Both the position numbers and the translations under genes were made by a program. From Bradyrhizobium manausense (GTDB lineage: Bacteria; Pseudomonadota; Alphaproteobacteria; Rhizobiales; Xanthobacteraceae): 64,000 nucleotides of DNA. Below, in pieces: positions 25,743 through 34,053 of the stretch (position 1 is its first letter; each line of letters opens with the position of its first letter). The notes under the pieces were generated by a model. The model ran no database searches and was not told the DNA's origin. It saw nothing but the letters and a program-made list of their open reading frames with translations. Location: positions 62,001-126,000 of the forward strand of contig NZ_JAFCKB010000023.1 in assembly GCF_018130615.1 (NCBI RefSeq), given 5' to 3'.

Positions 25743-26705
25743 ATGAAGGCCCTGAAGGCGTCGATCTGCATTGCGGTCACGGCACTCGCGCTGAGCCTGC
25801 CGCTGGGCGCACCTTCCCATGCGGGCGAGGACGAGGCGGGCACGCTCACCCGGCAGATGAAGGAGCTCTATCGGGCCGGCAAGTACACCGAAGCGTTGCC
25901 ATTGGCCCAGAAAGCCCTGGCTCTTCGCGAGGCGGAGTCTGGCCCCGATGACGCCAAGGTCGCGATGCCGCTGAATGATCTCGGCACGATTCACTACAAT
26001 CTCGGGCAATACGCCGTTGCGGAGCCGCTGTACAAGCGCGCGCTGGCCATCAGGGAGAGGACGCTCGGTCCGAAGCATCCCGAGGTCGCGATGGTGCTGA
26101 ACAATCTGGGCGATCTCTATCGCGCGGAAGGGCGTTACGCGGACGCTGAGCCGCTGCTCAAACGGTCGATCGCCATTGACGAGACAACGGTCGGTCCCGA
26201 CGATCCGTCGATCGTGCTGCCGTTGAGCAACCTTGCCGCCGTCTACAGCGGTCAGCGTCGGTACGACGAGGCCGTGCCGCTGTTCAAGCGGGGGCTGGCC
26301 GTTCTAAGGAAGGCGCACGGCCCCGACGATCCCGAAGCCACGGTGCTGATGAGCAACCTGGCCGATACCTACATCAATCAGCATCGCTATGCCGACGCCG
26401 AACGGCTGCTCAAGCGCGCGATAGCGGTGACCGAGAAGGCCTACGGACCCGATCATCCCGACGTCGCGCAGGCGCTGAACAATCTGGCCGCGCTCTACGC
26501 GCGTCAGGGGCACAACGCCGATGCCGAACGGCTGTTCAAGCTGTCGGTGGCCACCATGGAGAAGACGCTCGGTCCCAACCATCCGGATCTCGCCGATGTC
26601 CTGGAGAACCTGGCCGGTCTCTACAAGGACGAGGGCCGCTACGCCGATGCCCGGGAAGTCATCAAGCGGTCGATGGCCATTCGTGGCAAGACAGGGGCAA
26701 TCTGA
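25743..26705 (+). CDS. secreted TPR (kinesin light chain-like) repeat protein
   Basis: A 320-residue protein with a signal peptide (MKALKASICIAVTALALSLP, cleaved near SHAGED). Seven 42-residue TPR_10/TPR_12-type repeats follow, each of the form [20 protein letters not shown]...RALAI. The unit period of 126 bp is visible in the DNA. The beginning of the mature part (YRAGKYTEALPLAQKALALR) closely resembles the N-terminus of the TPR-CHAT protein at 44332 ([20 protein letters not shown]). No effector domain is attached, so it is a protein-binding solenoid in the periplasm or outside. Confidence 0.88.
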   Translation: MKALKASICIAVTALALSLPLGAPSHAGEDEAGTLTRQMKELYRAGKYTEALPLAQKALALREAESGPDDAKVAMPLNDLGTIHYNLGQYAVAEPLYKRALAIRERTLGPKHPEVAMVLNNLGDLYRAEGRYADAEPLLKRSIAIDETTVGPDDPSIVLPLSNLAAVYSGQRRYDEAVPLFKRGLAVLRKAHGPDDPEATVLMSNLADTYINQHRYADAERLLKRAIAVTEKAYGPDHPDVAQALNNLAALYARQGHNADAERLFKLSVATMEKTLGPNHPDLADVLENLAGLYKDEGRYADAREVIKRSMAIRGKTGAI

Positions 26706-26774
26706 ACGGCCGGCGAGGCCGGTCGATAGGTCCTTCGCGTGAGGATCATCGCGCGATCGCGTTGGGAGCCTGCC

Positions 26775-27305
26775 ATGACGACGCCTGCAAGACTGCTCGG
26801 AATTGCCGTCGCCCTGTCGTGGCTCGGAATGTCAGCCGCAATGGCAGCCGGCGGCTCGTCGAAGGACATGTGGAGCGGCGCATGGAGGCTCGATATGGAC
26901 CGCTACGATCGGCCATGGCTCACCTTTTACGACACGAGCCACAAGACGGTGTTTCGCTTCGGCTGTGGGACGCATTACGAGCTCGATGCGGTCTATCCGG
27001 GCGAAGCGCCGAAGCAGGATCACACCGAGGCCACGATCACGATCGGCAACGGCAAGACCCAGATGGACTTCGCCGGCTTCACCTACTCCGGCCCCGAATC
27101 CTTCCCGCCGAACACCTCGATGTTCAACCAGGCGGACCTCGGGCATCCCGAATTCGCCGACGACAAACGGAGCGCGCTGGAAAACCGCCTCCTGGATCTT
27201 CTGGGCTCCGGGAAGCCCCTGACGATCTCGGCCGAGGGCAAAAGCTACGTGCTGCCGCCGACCAGGGCGTCGCGCTGGCGCGCGCGTTTCCAGAAGGTCT
27301 GCTGA
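26775..27305 (+). CDS. hypothetical exported protein
   Basis: A 176-residue protein. Signal peptide MTTPARLLGIAVALSWLGMS, cleaved near AMAAGG. The mature part begins SGAWRLDMDRYDRPWLTFYD and contains KTVFRFGCGTHYELDAVYPG, typical of beta-barrel lipocalin-like or secreted bacterial proteins of unknown function, with one central Cys. GGGAG precedes ATG 26775. It follows the TPR protein by 69 bp on the same strand. Confidence 0.78.
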   Translation: MTTPARLLGIAVALSWLGMSAAMAAGGSSKDMWSGAWRLDMDRYDRPWLTFYDTSHKTVFRFGCGTHYELDAVYPGEAPKQDHTEATITIGNGKTQMDFAGFTYSGPESFPPNTSMFNQADLGHPEFADDKRSALENRLLDLLGSGKPLTISAEGKSYVLPPTRASRWRARFQKVC

Positions 27306-27506
27306 CGCGCCGGTCGCAAGCAACGGCGGCGCGCGTCTCCTTGGCAGCATCCATTTTTTTATCGTATTGACGGCTCGACCATGTCGGCATGGGCCGGTCT
27401 CGATCGTCCTTGGGTGGACAGTCGCGGACCCGTTGTAGGCGACCCCGGCACACGGGCCGCGACGTCGTCACCTCGAGCCGTCATAATCGAACTGGAGCAA
27501 GACCCC

Positions 27507-27923
27507 ATGAGGATCACCGTCGAAACCAGCGTCGCCGCCCCCATCGATCAGGTCTGGCGCGCCTATACGACGCCCGCCGACATCGTGAAGTGGAACGCCG
27601 CGTCGGACGATTGGCACACCACCAAGGCGACGGTCGACCTGCGCGAAGGCGGCATCTTTTCGTCGCGCATGGAGGCCAAGGACGGCAGCATGGGTTTTGA
27701 CTTCGCCGGCACCTACACGACCATCGTCGAGCACAAGCTGATCGAATATGCGTTCGGCGATCGCAAGGCCGAGGTCGAGTTCGTGCCCGAAGCAAAGGGC
27801 GTTGTCGTCCGCGTCGTGTTCGACGCCGAAACGACCCACCCGGTCGAGCAGCAGCAGGGTGGCTGGCAGGCGATTCTCGACAGTTTTGCGCGATACGTCG
27901 AGGCGAAGCAGAAGGCGTCGTAA
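27507..27923 (+). CDS. SRPBCC (AHSA1-like) domain protein
   Basis: A 138-residue START/Bet v1-like protein. The family start is clear: ITVETSVAAPIDQVWRAYTT followed by ADIVKWNAASDDWHTTKATV, then GTYTTIVEHKLIEYAFGDRK and the ending HPVEQQQGGWQAILDSFARY. Proteins of this AHSA1-like group bind hydrophobic ligands in a central cavity. GGAG lies about ten bases before ATG 27507. It appears to be a single-gene unit. Confidence 0.9.
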   Translation: MRITVETSVAAPIDQVWRAYTTPADIVKWNAASDDWHTTKATVDLREGGIFSSRMEAKDGSMGFDFAGTYTTIVEHKLIEYAFGDRKAEVEFVPEAKGVVVRVVFDAETTHPVEQQQGGWQAILDSFARYVEAKQKAS

Positions 27924-28039
27924 AGGCGCGTCGGGCAAGACAGGGGGACGCTGGCGGACACCGTCAGCTCCCCCGAAGGGACCTGTAGGGCAACCCTCAG
28001 GTCGAAGGGCGCTGTCGACAGCGTTGCTGTCGCTGGACA

Positions 28040-28537
28040 TCACGTCCTATGAACGGCCGGCGGCGCATCGCCCAAAATTTCATCCGCCTCCTTGAGACCT
28101 GCTTCGACCTTCCTCCTGTTGGGGTTTGCCCAATATCTGAATGTGTCGCAACCAAACGACAGGATGACCTGTTCAGGCCTGATGAATCGGTAGCCCAGTT
28201 TCTGTAACAGGGTTTCAGGGATGCGCTCGGTTCTCGCATCCACCACGACGCAGAGCTCATGCGATACGACGATCTTGCGCCGCTCTCGGGCGGCCAAGAC
28301 GTTCAGCACGTGCCGGACGAAGAGTGCCGCGTCCCCACGACTGAGGCGGTACTGAGGCCCCTCGCCAGCAGTCTGAAGTTCAGCCCAATGCTTCGCGATG
28401 TTCAGCGACAGGCCTCCGGAGAGTCTAATACGATGACCTTGCTCCCATCCTACAATCTCCAGGAGCCACGTCGTGAACCGTCGCGATATCGCTGCGATAT
28501 CGCGCAGCGGACTCTCCATGTTGTTCCGGTTCGCCAT
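28040..28537 (-). CDS. hypothetical protein
   Basis: A 165-residue soluble protein of unknown family. Visible segments are RRFTTWLLEIVGWEQGHRIR, RGDAALFVRHVLNVLAARER, KIVVSHELCVVVDARTERIP and RFIRPEQVILSFGCDTFRYW. ATG 28537 has GGAGGCGAG directly upstream, a strong site. The DNA here (28.0-29.5 kb) is less GC-biased at third positions than the conserved blocks of the window, hinting at an acquired segment. It is divergent from the GNAT gene at 28658. Confidence 0.65.
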   Translation of the reverse strand: MANRNNMESPLRDIAAISRRFTTWLLEIVGWEQGHRIRLSGGLSLNIAKHWAELQTAGEGPQYRLSRGDAALFVRHVLNVLAARERRKIVVSHELCVVVDARTERIPETLLQKLGYRFIRPEQVILSFGCDTFRYWANPNRRKVEAGLKEADEILGDAPPAVHRT

Positions 28538-28657
28538 CTCGCCTCCAGTCGGCCGCTCGATAAATATCCCTCTTCATCTACAAGTGGGAAGCGATATAGA
28601 TTGCAATTCCATGAAGCTGCGCCACAATTCGTCGTCCCCCAATTGAGGCGAAGCCGG

Positions 28658-29200
28658 ATGCAAGTGTTGACGCAAAGGTTGCTCCTCCGGCCGTGGACGG
28701 ACTCAGACAGGCCGCCCTTTGCGGAGATGTCTCGGGATCCCACCGTCATGGAACACCTCCGTCCGCTTGCCACGCGGGAGGCGTCCGACGCCTGGATCGA
28801 TTTTCAGATCAACCATCAATCCGCTCACGGTTTCTGCTTGTGGGCCGTGGAGTCGAGAGCATTCGGCATTTTCATGGGGGCTGTCGGACTGTCGCGCATC
28901 GGCTTTGTCGCCGGCTTCACGCCGTCGGTCGAAGTCGGTTGGCGGTTGGCGCGGCCGTTTTGGGGCCAAGGATTTGCCGTCGAGGCTGCGCGAGCGTCGA
29001 TTCAATTCGGCTTCGACGAGATTCGTCTCGCAGAGATCGTGGCGCACGCAGGGGTCCGAAACGTTCGATCAAGGCACGTGATGACGAGGCTTGGGATGTC
29101 CCACGACAGCGCGGACGATTTTGACCATCCCCGTATCCCGGAAGGCGACCCGTTGCGGCGGCAGGTTCTTTATCGACTGAGGCGCGAGGTGTGGGTTTGA
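28658..29200 (+). CDS. GNAT-family acetyltransferase (RimJ/RimL-like)
   Basis: A 180-residue protein that begins MQVLTQRLLLRPWTDSDRPP, the usual opening of RimJ/RimL-type N-acetyltransferases. Further marks are VEVGWRLARPFWGQGFAVEA (acetyl-CoA loop as GQGFA), FDEIRLAEIVAHAGVRNVRS and MTRLGMSHDSADDFDHPRIP. It could acetylate a protein N-terminus, a small amine or an antibiotic; nothing shows which. ATG 28658 matches the family start. Confidence 0.85.
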   Translation: MQVLTQRLLLRPWTDSDRPPFAEMSRDPTVMEHLRPLATREASDAWIDFQINHQSAHGFCLWAVESRAFGIFMGAVGLSRIGFVAGFTPSVEVGWRLARPFWGQGFAVEAARASIQFGFDEIRLAEIVAHAGVRNVRSRHVMTRLGMSHDSADDFDHPRIPEGDPLRRQVLYRLRREVWV

Positions 29201-29241
29201 TGCTGTATCGGCAGCGGGAGTCGGCCGAAAGAGTCCCTCGA

Positions 29242-29487
29242 TCAGCACCCCCGACAAATCCCGCTGATCTTGCGGTCGACATTCGCATCCTCCTGATCGA
29301 GAAAATCCGGCGGTCCCATCGTCGTTGCAGGAACGTCCGATGCGTGCGGCTGGCGATGGCCGACCGGTGCCGTCCAGGGTTTTGTGGTGGTTTCCTTTCC
29401 GGCCACCGGCGGATGGAACGATTGCGCCGACGCGATGCCCATTGTCGAGACGAGTGCGACCACAACCAGCAGCTTCGAGGTGCTCAT
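29242..29487 (-). CDS. small exported hypothetical protein
   Basis: An 81-residue protein. Signal peptide MSTSKLLVVVALVSTMGIAS, cleaved after ASAQ. The mature part of about 58 residues is Pro/Thr-rich (SFHPPVAGKETTTKPWTAPV) and ends in two Cys (SGICRGC). GGAGG lies a few bases upstream of ATG 29487. No known domain. Confidence 0.68.
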   Translation of the reverse strand: MSTSKLLVVVALVSTMGIASAQSFHPPVAGKETTTKPWTAPVGHRQPHASDVPATTMGPPDFLDQEDANVDRKISGICRGC

Positions 29488-29616
29488 GAATGCCTCCGAA
29501 TCGCGTCCGCGCGAGATGCGCGGCTCTGACATTCAGATTTGCATCGAAGACACGTTATTCCGCTCATAGCGGAGGCGTGATGCCGCCGTGACCGGGCTTT
29601 CCGGAGCGAGGCCGCG

Positions 29617-29826
29617 TCAGACCGGTGCTTTCCTGCCGATCAAGCCGAACACGATCATGACGAGGCTGATGCCGCCGACGACGCCGGAGACCTCGCCGAC
29701 CGTGCGCATCAGGGCGACAGGATCATTGGACCACAGCGTCATGTCGCGCATCGACAGGAAGAACAGCACGGCCAGCACCAGCAGCACCGTGCCCACCGCA
29801 ATCAATCGCCAGTTTCGTCGTCGCAT
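29617..29826 (-). CDS. small two-helix membrane protein
   Basis: A 69-residue protein that begins MRRRNWRLIAVGTVLLVLAV. Two transmembrane helices (LIAVGTVLLVLAVLFFLS and GEVSGVVGGISLVMIVFGLI) flank a short loop MRDMTLWSNDPVALMRT, and it ends IGRKAPV. ATG 29826 was preferred over an in-frame TTG at 29859. No family recognised; similar small inner-membrane proteins are common in Bradyrhizobium. Confidence 0.68.
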   Translation of the reverse strand: MRRRNWRLIAVGTVLLVLAVLFFLSMRDMTLWSNDPVALMRTVGEVSGVVGGISLVMIVFGLIGRKAPV

Positions 29827-30017
29827 GACAGACACCCCGTATCGCCCATGGACGGGCAAGCCGATCCCTACGCAGGGGATAGTGTCGTTGGGCGTGGACC
29901 GGGTTCAATCGGAATGGCGGACGGCCCCGACCGAGAGTCGGCCTGCCGGTGTCGTGATGGCGGCCGCCACCGTCTTCGTCTACGATCCGGGCGAACCAGA
30001 TTTCGAAAGGCACGGCG

Positions 30018-30707
30018 ATGCAAACCATTGGTCTGATCGGCGGCATGAGCTGGGAGAGCACGGCGCTCTACTACAAGCTCATCAATGAGCGCGTCCGTGA
30101 CCGTATGGGCAAGCTGCACTCGGCGCCGCTGCTGATGTACTCCTACGATTTCCAGGAGATCAAGGAGATGCAATACGCCGGCCGCTGGGCCGAGGCAGCG
30201 GCCAGCCTCGCGGATGTGGCGCAGCGTCTCGAAAACGTCGGCGCGCGCGCGATCGTGCTGTGCACGAACACCATGCACAAGCTGGCACCCGACATCACGC
30301 CGAAGCTGACCATTCCCTTCATTCACATCGGCGACGCGACGGCCCAGAGGATCCGGGCCAAGGGATATCGGCGCGTCGGCCTGCTCGGCACCAAGTTCAC
30401 GATGGAGGAAGATTTCTACATCGACCGGCTGCGCGCGCATGATCTCGATGTCCTCATTCCGCCCACTGACGCGCGCGCCGACGTGAACCGCATCATCTAC
30501 GACGAGCTGTGCCTTGGCGTCGTGGCTGCGTCCTCGCGCCGCCGCTATCAGGACGTGATGGCCGCCCTGGTCGGGCGCGGCGCCGAGTGCATCATCCTCG
30601 GCTGCACCGAGATTACGATGCTGGTCGGCGCCGCCGATACATCAGTCGAGACGTTCGACACGACGGCCATTCACGCGGAGACCGCGGCGGATTTCGCGAT
30701 TGGGTGA
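30018..30707 (+). CDS. aspartate/glutamate racemase family protein
   Basis: A 229-residue PLP-independent racemase. It begins MQTIGLIGGMSWESTALYYK, typical of the YgeA/aspartate racemase branch. The two catalytic Cys are in AIVLCTNTMHKLAP and IILGCTEITMLV, near residues 83 and 197, in the two pseudo-symmetric halves. It interconverts L and D amino acids by a two-base mechanism; the preferred substrate (Asp, Glu or a hydantoin-like compound) is not certain. The start follows AAAGGCACGGCG. Confidence 0.9.
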   Translation: MQTIGLIGGMSWESTALYYKLINERVRDRMGKLHSAPLLMYSYDFQEIKEMQYAGRWAEAAASLADVAQRLENVGARAIVLCTNTMHKLAPDITPKLTIPFIHIGDATAQRIRAKGYRRVGLLGTKFTMEEDFYIDRLRAHDLDVLIPPTDARADVNRIIYDELCLGVVAASSRRRYQDVMAALVGRGAECIILGCTEITMLVGAADTSVETFDTTAIHAETAADFAIG

Positions 30708-30876
30708 TGGTGAGGCCGGTAGCACTGGACGTCTGCCATCCGACGCGGCAAGTTCGGCCGATGTCGGCGGGGCCACATCCTGACACCGTCGACCCCCAAT
30801 GATAACATGCCTCCCGTCACGAGCCTGCGAAGTCGTTCTCACAAGCGTGCACGCAAGAACGTGGGAGGCAAGTCCA

Positions 30877-32178
30877 GTGAATTGGAAAGCGCTCTGCAGG
30901 CCGCGCGGTTGCCGCGGGCTTTTCTCGCCCGTCATCCTCGCCTCCGCGCTCTGGGCGTCCTGGGCCTGCGCGCAGGACGCCCGAAGCTCGCCTGGCGAGG
31001 CGGGACCGGTTTTTTCGGATAGCGGCCCCGACGCCGATGCCTATGGTGCTGCTTCCGGCTATCCGATCGGGACGCGGGCGACCACCACCCAGCTTGACAA
31101 GCTCGTCGGGGTCTACAGCCATTTCGGCGAGATCTACCCCTCGCGCCCGATCGGTCGCGCGGCGGCGCCGTGGCAATTCAAACGCGCGCCGGAGCCATCG
31201 ATCACTTACAGTTTCGGCACGGAGCGGCTGAGCATCGCGGATTACCTCAAGCGCAATCCTGTGACAGGCCTGCTGATCGCCAGGGACGACACCATCCTGT
31301 ACGAGCACTACCAATATTCGCGGACCGATCACGACCGCTTTCTGTCGCAATCGATGGCCAAGACACTGGTGTCCATGCTGGTCGGGATCGCGGTCTCGGA
31401 GGGACGGATCAAGTCGATCGACGATCTCGTCTCGACCTACGTCGCCGGTCTTGCAGGAACGGAATACGGCAACACATCCATCCGGGCCTTGCTGAACATG
31501 TCGTCGGGCGTCGACTTCTCGGAAGTCTATGACGGGCATGACGATATCGCCCGGCTTGGGCGGGCCCTGTTCGTTGAACAGACGAAGGATCCCGCCGCCG
31601 TCGTCGCGCAATTCAATACCCGGATCGCGCCGCCCGGCACCAGATGGCACTATGCAAGCGTGGAAACCGAGATCCTGGGCCTGGTCCTGCGCTCCGCCAC
31701 GGGCACGCCGGTTGCCGACTATCTCCACGACCGGATCTGGAATGCGATCGGCACCGAAGCGGATGCCTCCTGGGCGATCGACGGAAGCGGACAGGAGATT
31801 GCTTTTTGCTGCTTCAACGCAACCTTGCGCGACTACGCGCGCCTGGCCCGGCTGCTCGCACATGACGGCGCCTGGGAGGGTCGTCAGTTGATTCCCCGGC
31901 AGTGGCTGCTGGATGCCACGACCGTCAGGCCGGGCGACGGCCATCTCGCTCCGAAAATGGCCACACCCTATTTCGGCTATGGCTATCAGGTCTGGATCCT
32001 CCCTGGCGAGCAGCGCAGGTTTGCCCTGCTCGGCATCCGCGGCCAGGTCATCTTGGTCGATCCAGCCTCGAAGCTCGTCATGGTGCACACCGCCGTTCGC
32101 CAGAAGCCATCCGAGCCGGGAGCCCTCAGAGAACCGCTCGCGCTGTGGTCCGCGGCGCTTCAACAGCTCGGGCAATGA
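30877..32178 (+). CDS. serine hydrolase, beta-lactamase/class C (S12) family
   Basis: A 433-residue exported serine hydrolase. The GTG at 30877 is eight bases after GGGAGG and starts a signal peptide (VNWKALCRPRGCRGLFSPVI, then LASALWASWACAQ). The nucleophile motif is SQSMAKTLVSMLVG (SxxK), the second motif is HYASVETEILGLVL (YxS), and FGYGYQVWI is near the C-terminus. It resembles the group of periplasmic esterases/6-aminohexanoate-dimer hydrolase-like enzymes. There is no evidence for beta-lactam resistance. It is the last gene before the regulator at 32583 and has no operon partner. Confidence 0.88.
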   Translation: MNWKALCRPRGCRGLFSPVILASALWASWACAQDARSSPGEAGPVFSDSGPDADAYGAASGYPIGTRATTTQLDKLVGVYSHFGEIYPSRPIGRAAAPWQFKRAPEPSITYSFGTERLSIADYLKRNPVTGLLIARDDTILYEHYQYSRTDHDRFLSQSMAKTLVSMLVGIAVSEGRIKSIDDLVSTYVAGLAGTEYGNTSIRALLNMSSGVDFSEVYDGHDDIARLGRALFVEQTKDPAAVVAQFNTRIAPPGTRWHYASVETEILGLVLRSATGTPVADYLHDRIWNAIGTEADASWAIDGSGQEIAFCCFNATLRDYARLARLLAHDGAWEGRQLIPRQWLLDATTVRPGDGHLAPKMATPYFGYGYQVWILPGEQRRFALLGIRGQVILVDPASKLVMVHTAVRQKPSEPGALREPLALWSAALQQLGQ

Positions 32179-32582
32179 TTCGACTGCGCGGATGCCTATG
32201 AACCCTCGAATAATCGAAACGGCGCCATAATACCGGCGAGCCCCTCCGGCCCGTTCGGAGGGCAACGCGTATGGCGCCGCCCGCAATGTCAGGCAGCGCT
32301 CTTCCCAATATCGCCTTGCACCCACCCATTCCCCTCATTCCGGGGCGATGCAAAGTATCGAACCGGGAATCTCGAGATTCCGGTTCCGCCCTTCGGGCGT
32401 CCCGGAATGACAGGTCTGCCCATATGCGATAGCCCCGGGTCCGCTCCGGGCACCGGCAGCGATTGAGTTCCGTGGAAGCGGCTTGGTATCATGTCCCCCA
32501 AATTCGGGCGACGCACAGAGGCTCAAGCGAAAATGCGCAGCGCGCGCCTGATGTCGATTTTGTTGGGTCTAACGCGGCGACA
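32179..32582. other. intergenic region with a palindromic composite repeat
   Basis: A 404-bp gap. A repeat at 32335-32410 opens TCATTCCGGGGCGATGC, contains GGGAATCTCGAGATTCCGG and closes CCCGGAATGA. The same modules occur at 39110-39209. Upstream, 32235-32270 has a small GC-rich hairpin (CCCTCCGG...CGGAGGG). The rest has no gene character; the promoter for the LuxR-type gene at 32583 should lie near its 3' end. Confidence 0.6.
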
Positions 32583-33692
32583 ATGACGGACATCGATATC
32601 GAGCACATCATCGATCGCATCCACGAGGCTGCGGCCGTTCCGGAGCTCTGGCCGGATGTTCTGGAAGCCATCGCGCATGCCGCAGGCGCACATGGCATGG
32701 TCATGATTACCTCGGACGCCGATCCGTGGGCTGGCGTCTGGAATGGTGTCGTGACGTCGCCGTCGATCCGTGAGGCATTCTCGGCGTTCATGCGTGACGA
32801 CCTCTCAAGTCGCACGGAGACGACCCCCCGACTTCTGGCACTTGATCATCCCGGCTTCGTGAGCGAGCAGGATGTCTTTTCGCTGGAAGAATGGGAGCGT
32901 GATCCATATCGGACGGAGTGGAATAAAGTATGGGGCTTCGAGCACGCTTGCGCGACGGCAATCCATAGTCCCTCCGGTGAGCTCATTGTCTTTCACATGG
33001 AAAGATTGGCAGGCCGGCCTGCCTTTTCACGGCAGGATCTCGATTTCCTCGATCGCTTTCGTCCCCATCTTGCGCGGGCGGCCCTGCTGTCGACGCGCTG
33101 GCGTCTCACCCGGATGCGGGCGGCGACCGAGGCGTTGGCGCTTGTCGGTCTGCCGGCCCTCGCAATTGCGCGATCCGGACGGGTTGTGGCCGTGAACGAC
33201 TTGATCGAAGGCATGACGGATGTCCTGCGGTGGCTACCGAAAGACCGGCTTGCCATCAGGGACGGCGCAGCCGACGCGCTGTTGCGCGCCGGCTTGCTTC
33301 AACTCGGGTCAGCTGAAAAGGCCGTGTGTTCCTTCGCGGCGCGCCGTACGAACGATCAGGATCGGGTGGTCTTTCATCTCGTTTCGATGCCAGGCGAAGC
33401 GCGCGATCTGTTCAATGGGGCCGTCGGCCTTCTGATCGTGACGCCCGTGACTGCCTCCCAGGCGCCGAGTCTGGCGCTCATTCGTGGCCTGTTCGATCTC
33501 ACCCCCAGCGAGGCGCGCGTTGCGCGTGGCATCGCGCAAGGCCAGACGATCGGCGACATCGCGGCGCATCACGGATTGAGCCGTGAAACAATCCGCACCC
33601 AGATCAAGGCCGTCCTTGCCAAGACGGGAACCCGCAACCAGAAGAGTGCAGCTGCGCTCTTCGGCGGGATCCCCAAATTGCCCCTCGGGTGA
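32583..33692 (+). CDS. LuxR-family (GerE-type HTH) transcriptional regulator
   Basis: A 369-residue regulator. Residues 1-290 form a sensor-like alpha/beta region without an obvious receiver or autoinducer domain; it begins MTDIDIEHIIDRIHEAAAVP. The C-terminal HTH is FDLTPSEARVARGIAQGQTI, then GDIAAHHGLSRETIRTQIKA, followed by VLAKTGTRNQKSAAALFG. Similar long LuxR-type proteins with a PAS-like middle occur in many copies in Bradyrhizobium; the signal is unknown. ATG 32583 follows a start region with little upstream RBS. Confidence 0.88.
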   Translation: MTDIDIEHIIDRIHEAAAVPELWPDVLEAIAHAAGAHGMVMITSDADPWAGVWNGVVTSPSIREAFSAFMRDDLSSRTETTPRLLALDHPGFVSEQDVFSLEEWERDPYRTEWNKVWGFEHACATAIHSPSGELIVFHMERLAGRPAFSRQDLDFLDRFRPHLARAALLSTRWRLTRMRAATEALALVGLPALAIARSGRVVAVNDLIEGMTDVLRWLPKDRLAIRDGAADALLRAGLLQLGSAEKAVCSFAARRTNDQDRVVFHLVSMPGEARDLFNGAVGLLIVTPVTASQAPSLALIRGLFDLTPSEARVARGIAQGQTIGDIAAHHGLSRETIRTQIKAVLAKTGTRNQKSAAALFGGIPKLPLG

Positions 33693-33745
33693 CGCCCTGA
33701 GGGATTCGGGCAGGTACGATTAAACCTTGGCGATGTGTGAGGGTC

Positions 33746-33767
33746 TCTTCACCCAAAGGGGTGAAGA
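33746..33767. terminator. hairpin downstream of the luxR-type gene
   Basis: TCTTCACCC and GGGTGAAGA form a perfect 9-bp stem around a four-base loop, about 55 bp after the stop codon. No T-run follows, so it could be a Rho-assisted terminator or an RNA-level regulatory structure. Confidence 0.45.
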
Positions 33768-33823
33768 CAGGGTCCGCCCTCCGGGGTCAACTCCGTCAGG
33801 GAGTCTGACGAGATAGCGCAGGG

Positions 33824-34027
33824 ATGGTGAGACCGGAGTTCCCAATTTTCGATGTGACCATGGCGCAGCGCAGGCGACGAACATGGGCCTGGAGCATCTG
33901 CACCAGCCAGGGCGTGGTGGTCATGCAGGGCCGGGAACGAAGTCGGCCTGCGGCAAAGTACCGGGCCGAAAGAGCGCTGTTCCAGCTGCTGCTGACTGCC
34001 CCCTATCGCTCCCGGCTTTCGGCCTAG
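33824..34027 (+). CDS. small hypothetical protein
   Basis: A 67-residue protein with FDVTMAQRRRRTWAWSICTS near its N-terminus and QGVVVMQGRERSRPAAKYRA then ERALFQLLLTAPYRSRLSA at its end. I recall similar small proteins in Bradyrhizobium (the W-S-I/V-C-T-x-x-G-x-V-M-Q-G pattern), so I keep it despite its size. It lies between the LuxR-type gene and the alpha/beta hydrolase. No function can be stated. Confidence 0.55.
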   Translation: MVRPEFPIFDVTMAQRRRRTWAWSICTSQGVVVMQGRERSRPAAKYRAERALFQLLLTAPYRSRLSA

Positions 34028-34053
34028 CGGAGGCGTTCATCCGAACTTATCGG

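Noticed and set aside
25850-26700. Tandem DNA repeat or CRISPR-like array
   Set aside because: The 126-bp period is the codon imprint of TPR units in a protein; there are no short identical repeats with unique spacers.
30877-32178. Beta-lactam resistance gene
   Set aside because: The SxxK and YxS motifs are shared by many esterases and peptidases of family S12; nothing points to beta-lactam hydrolysis.
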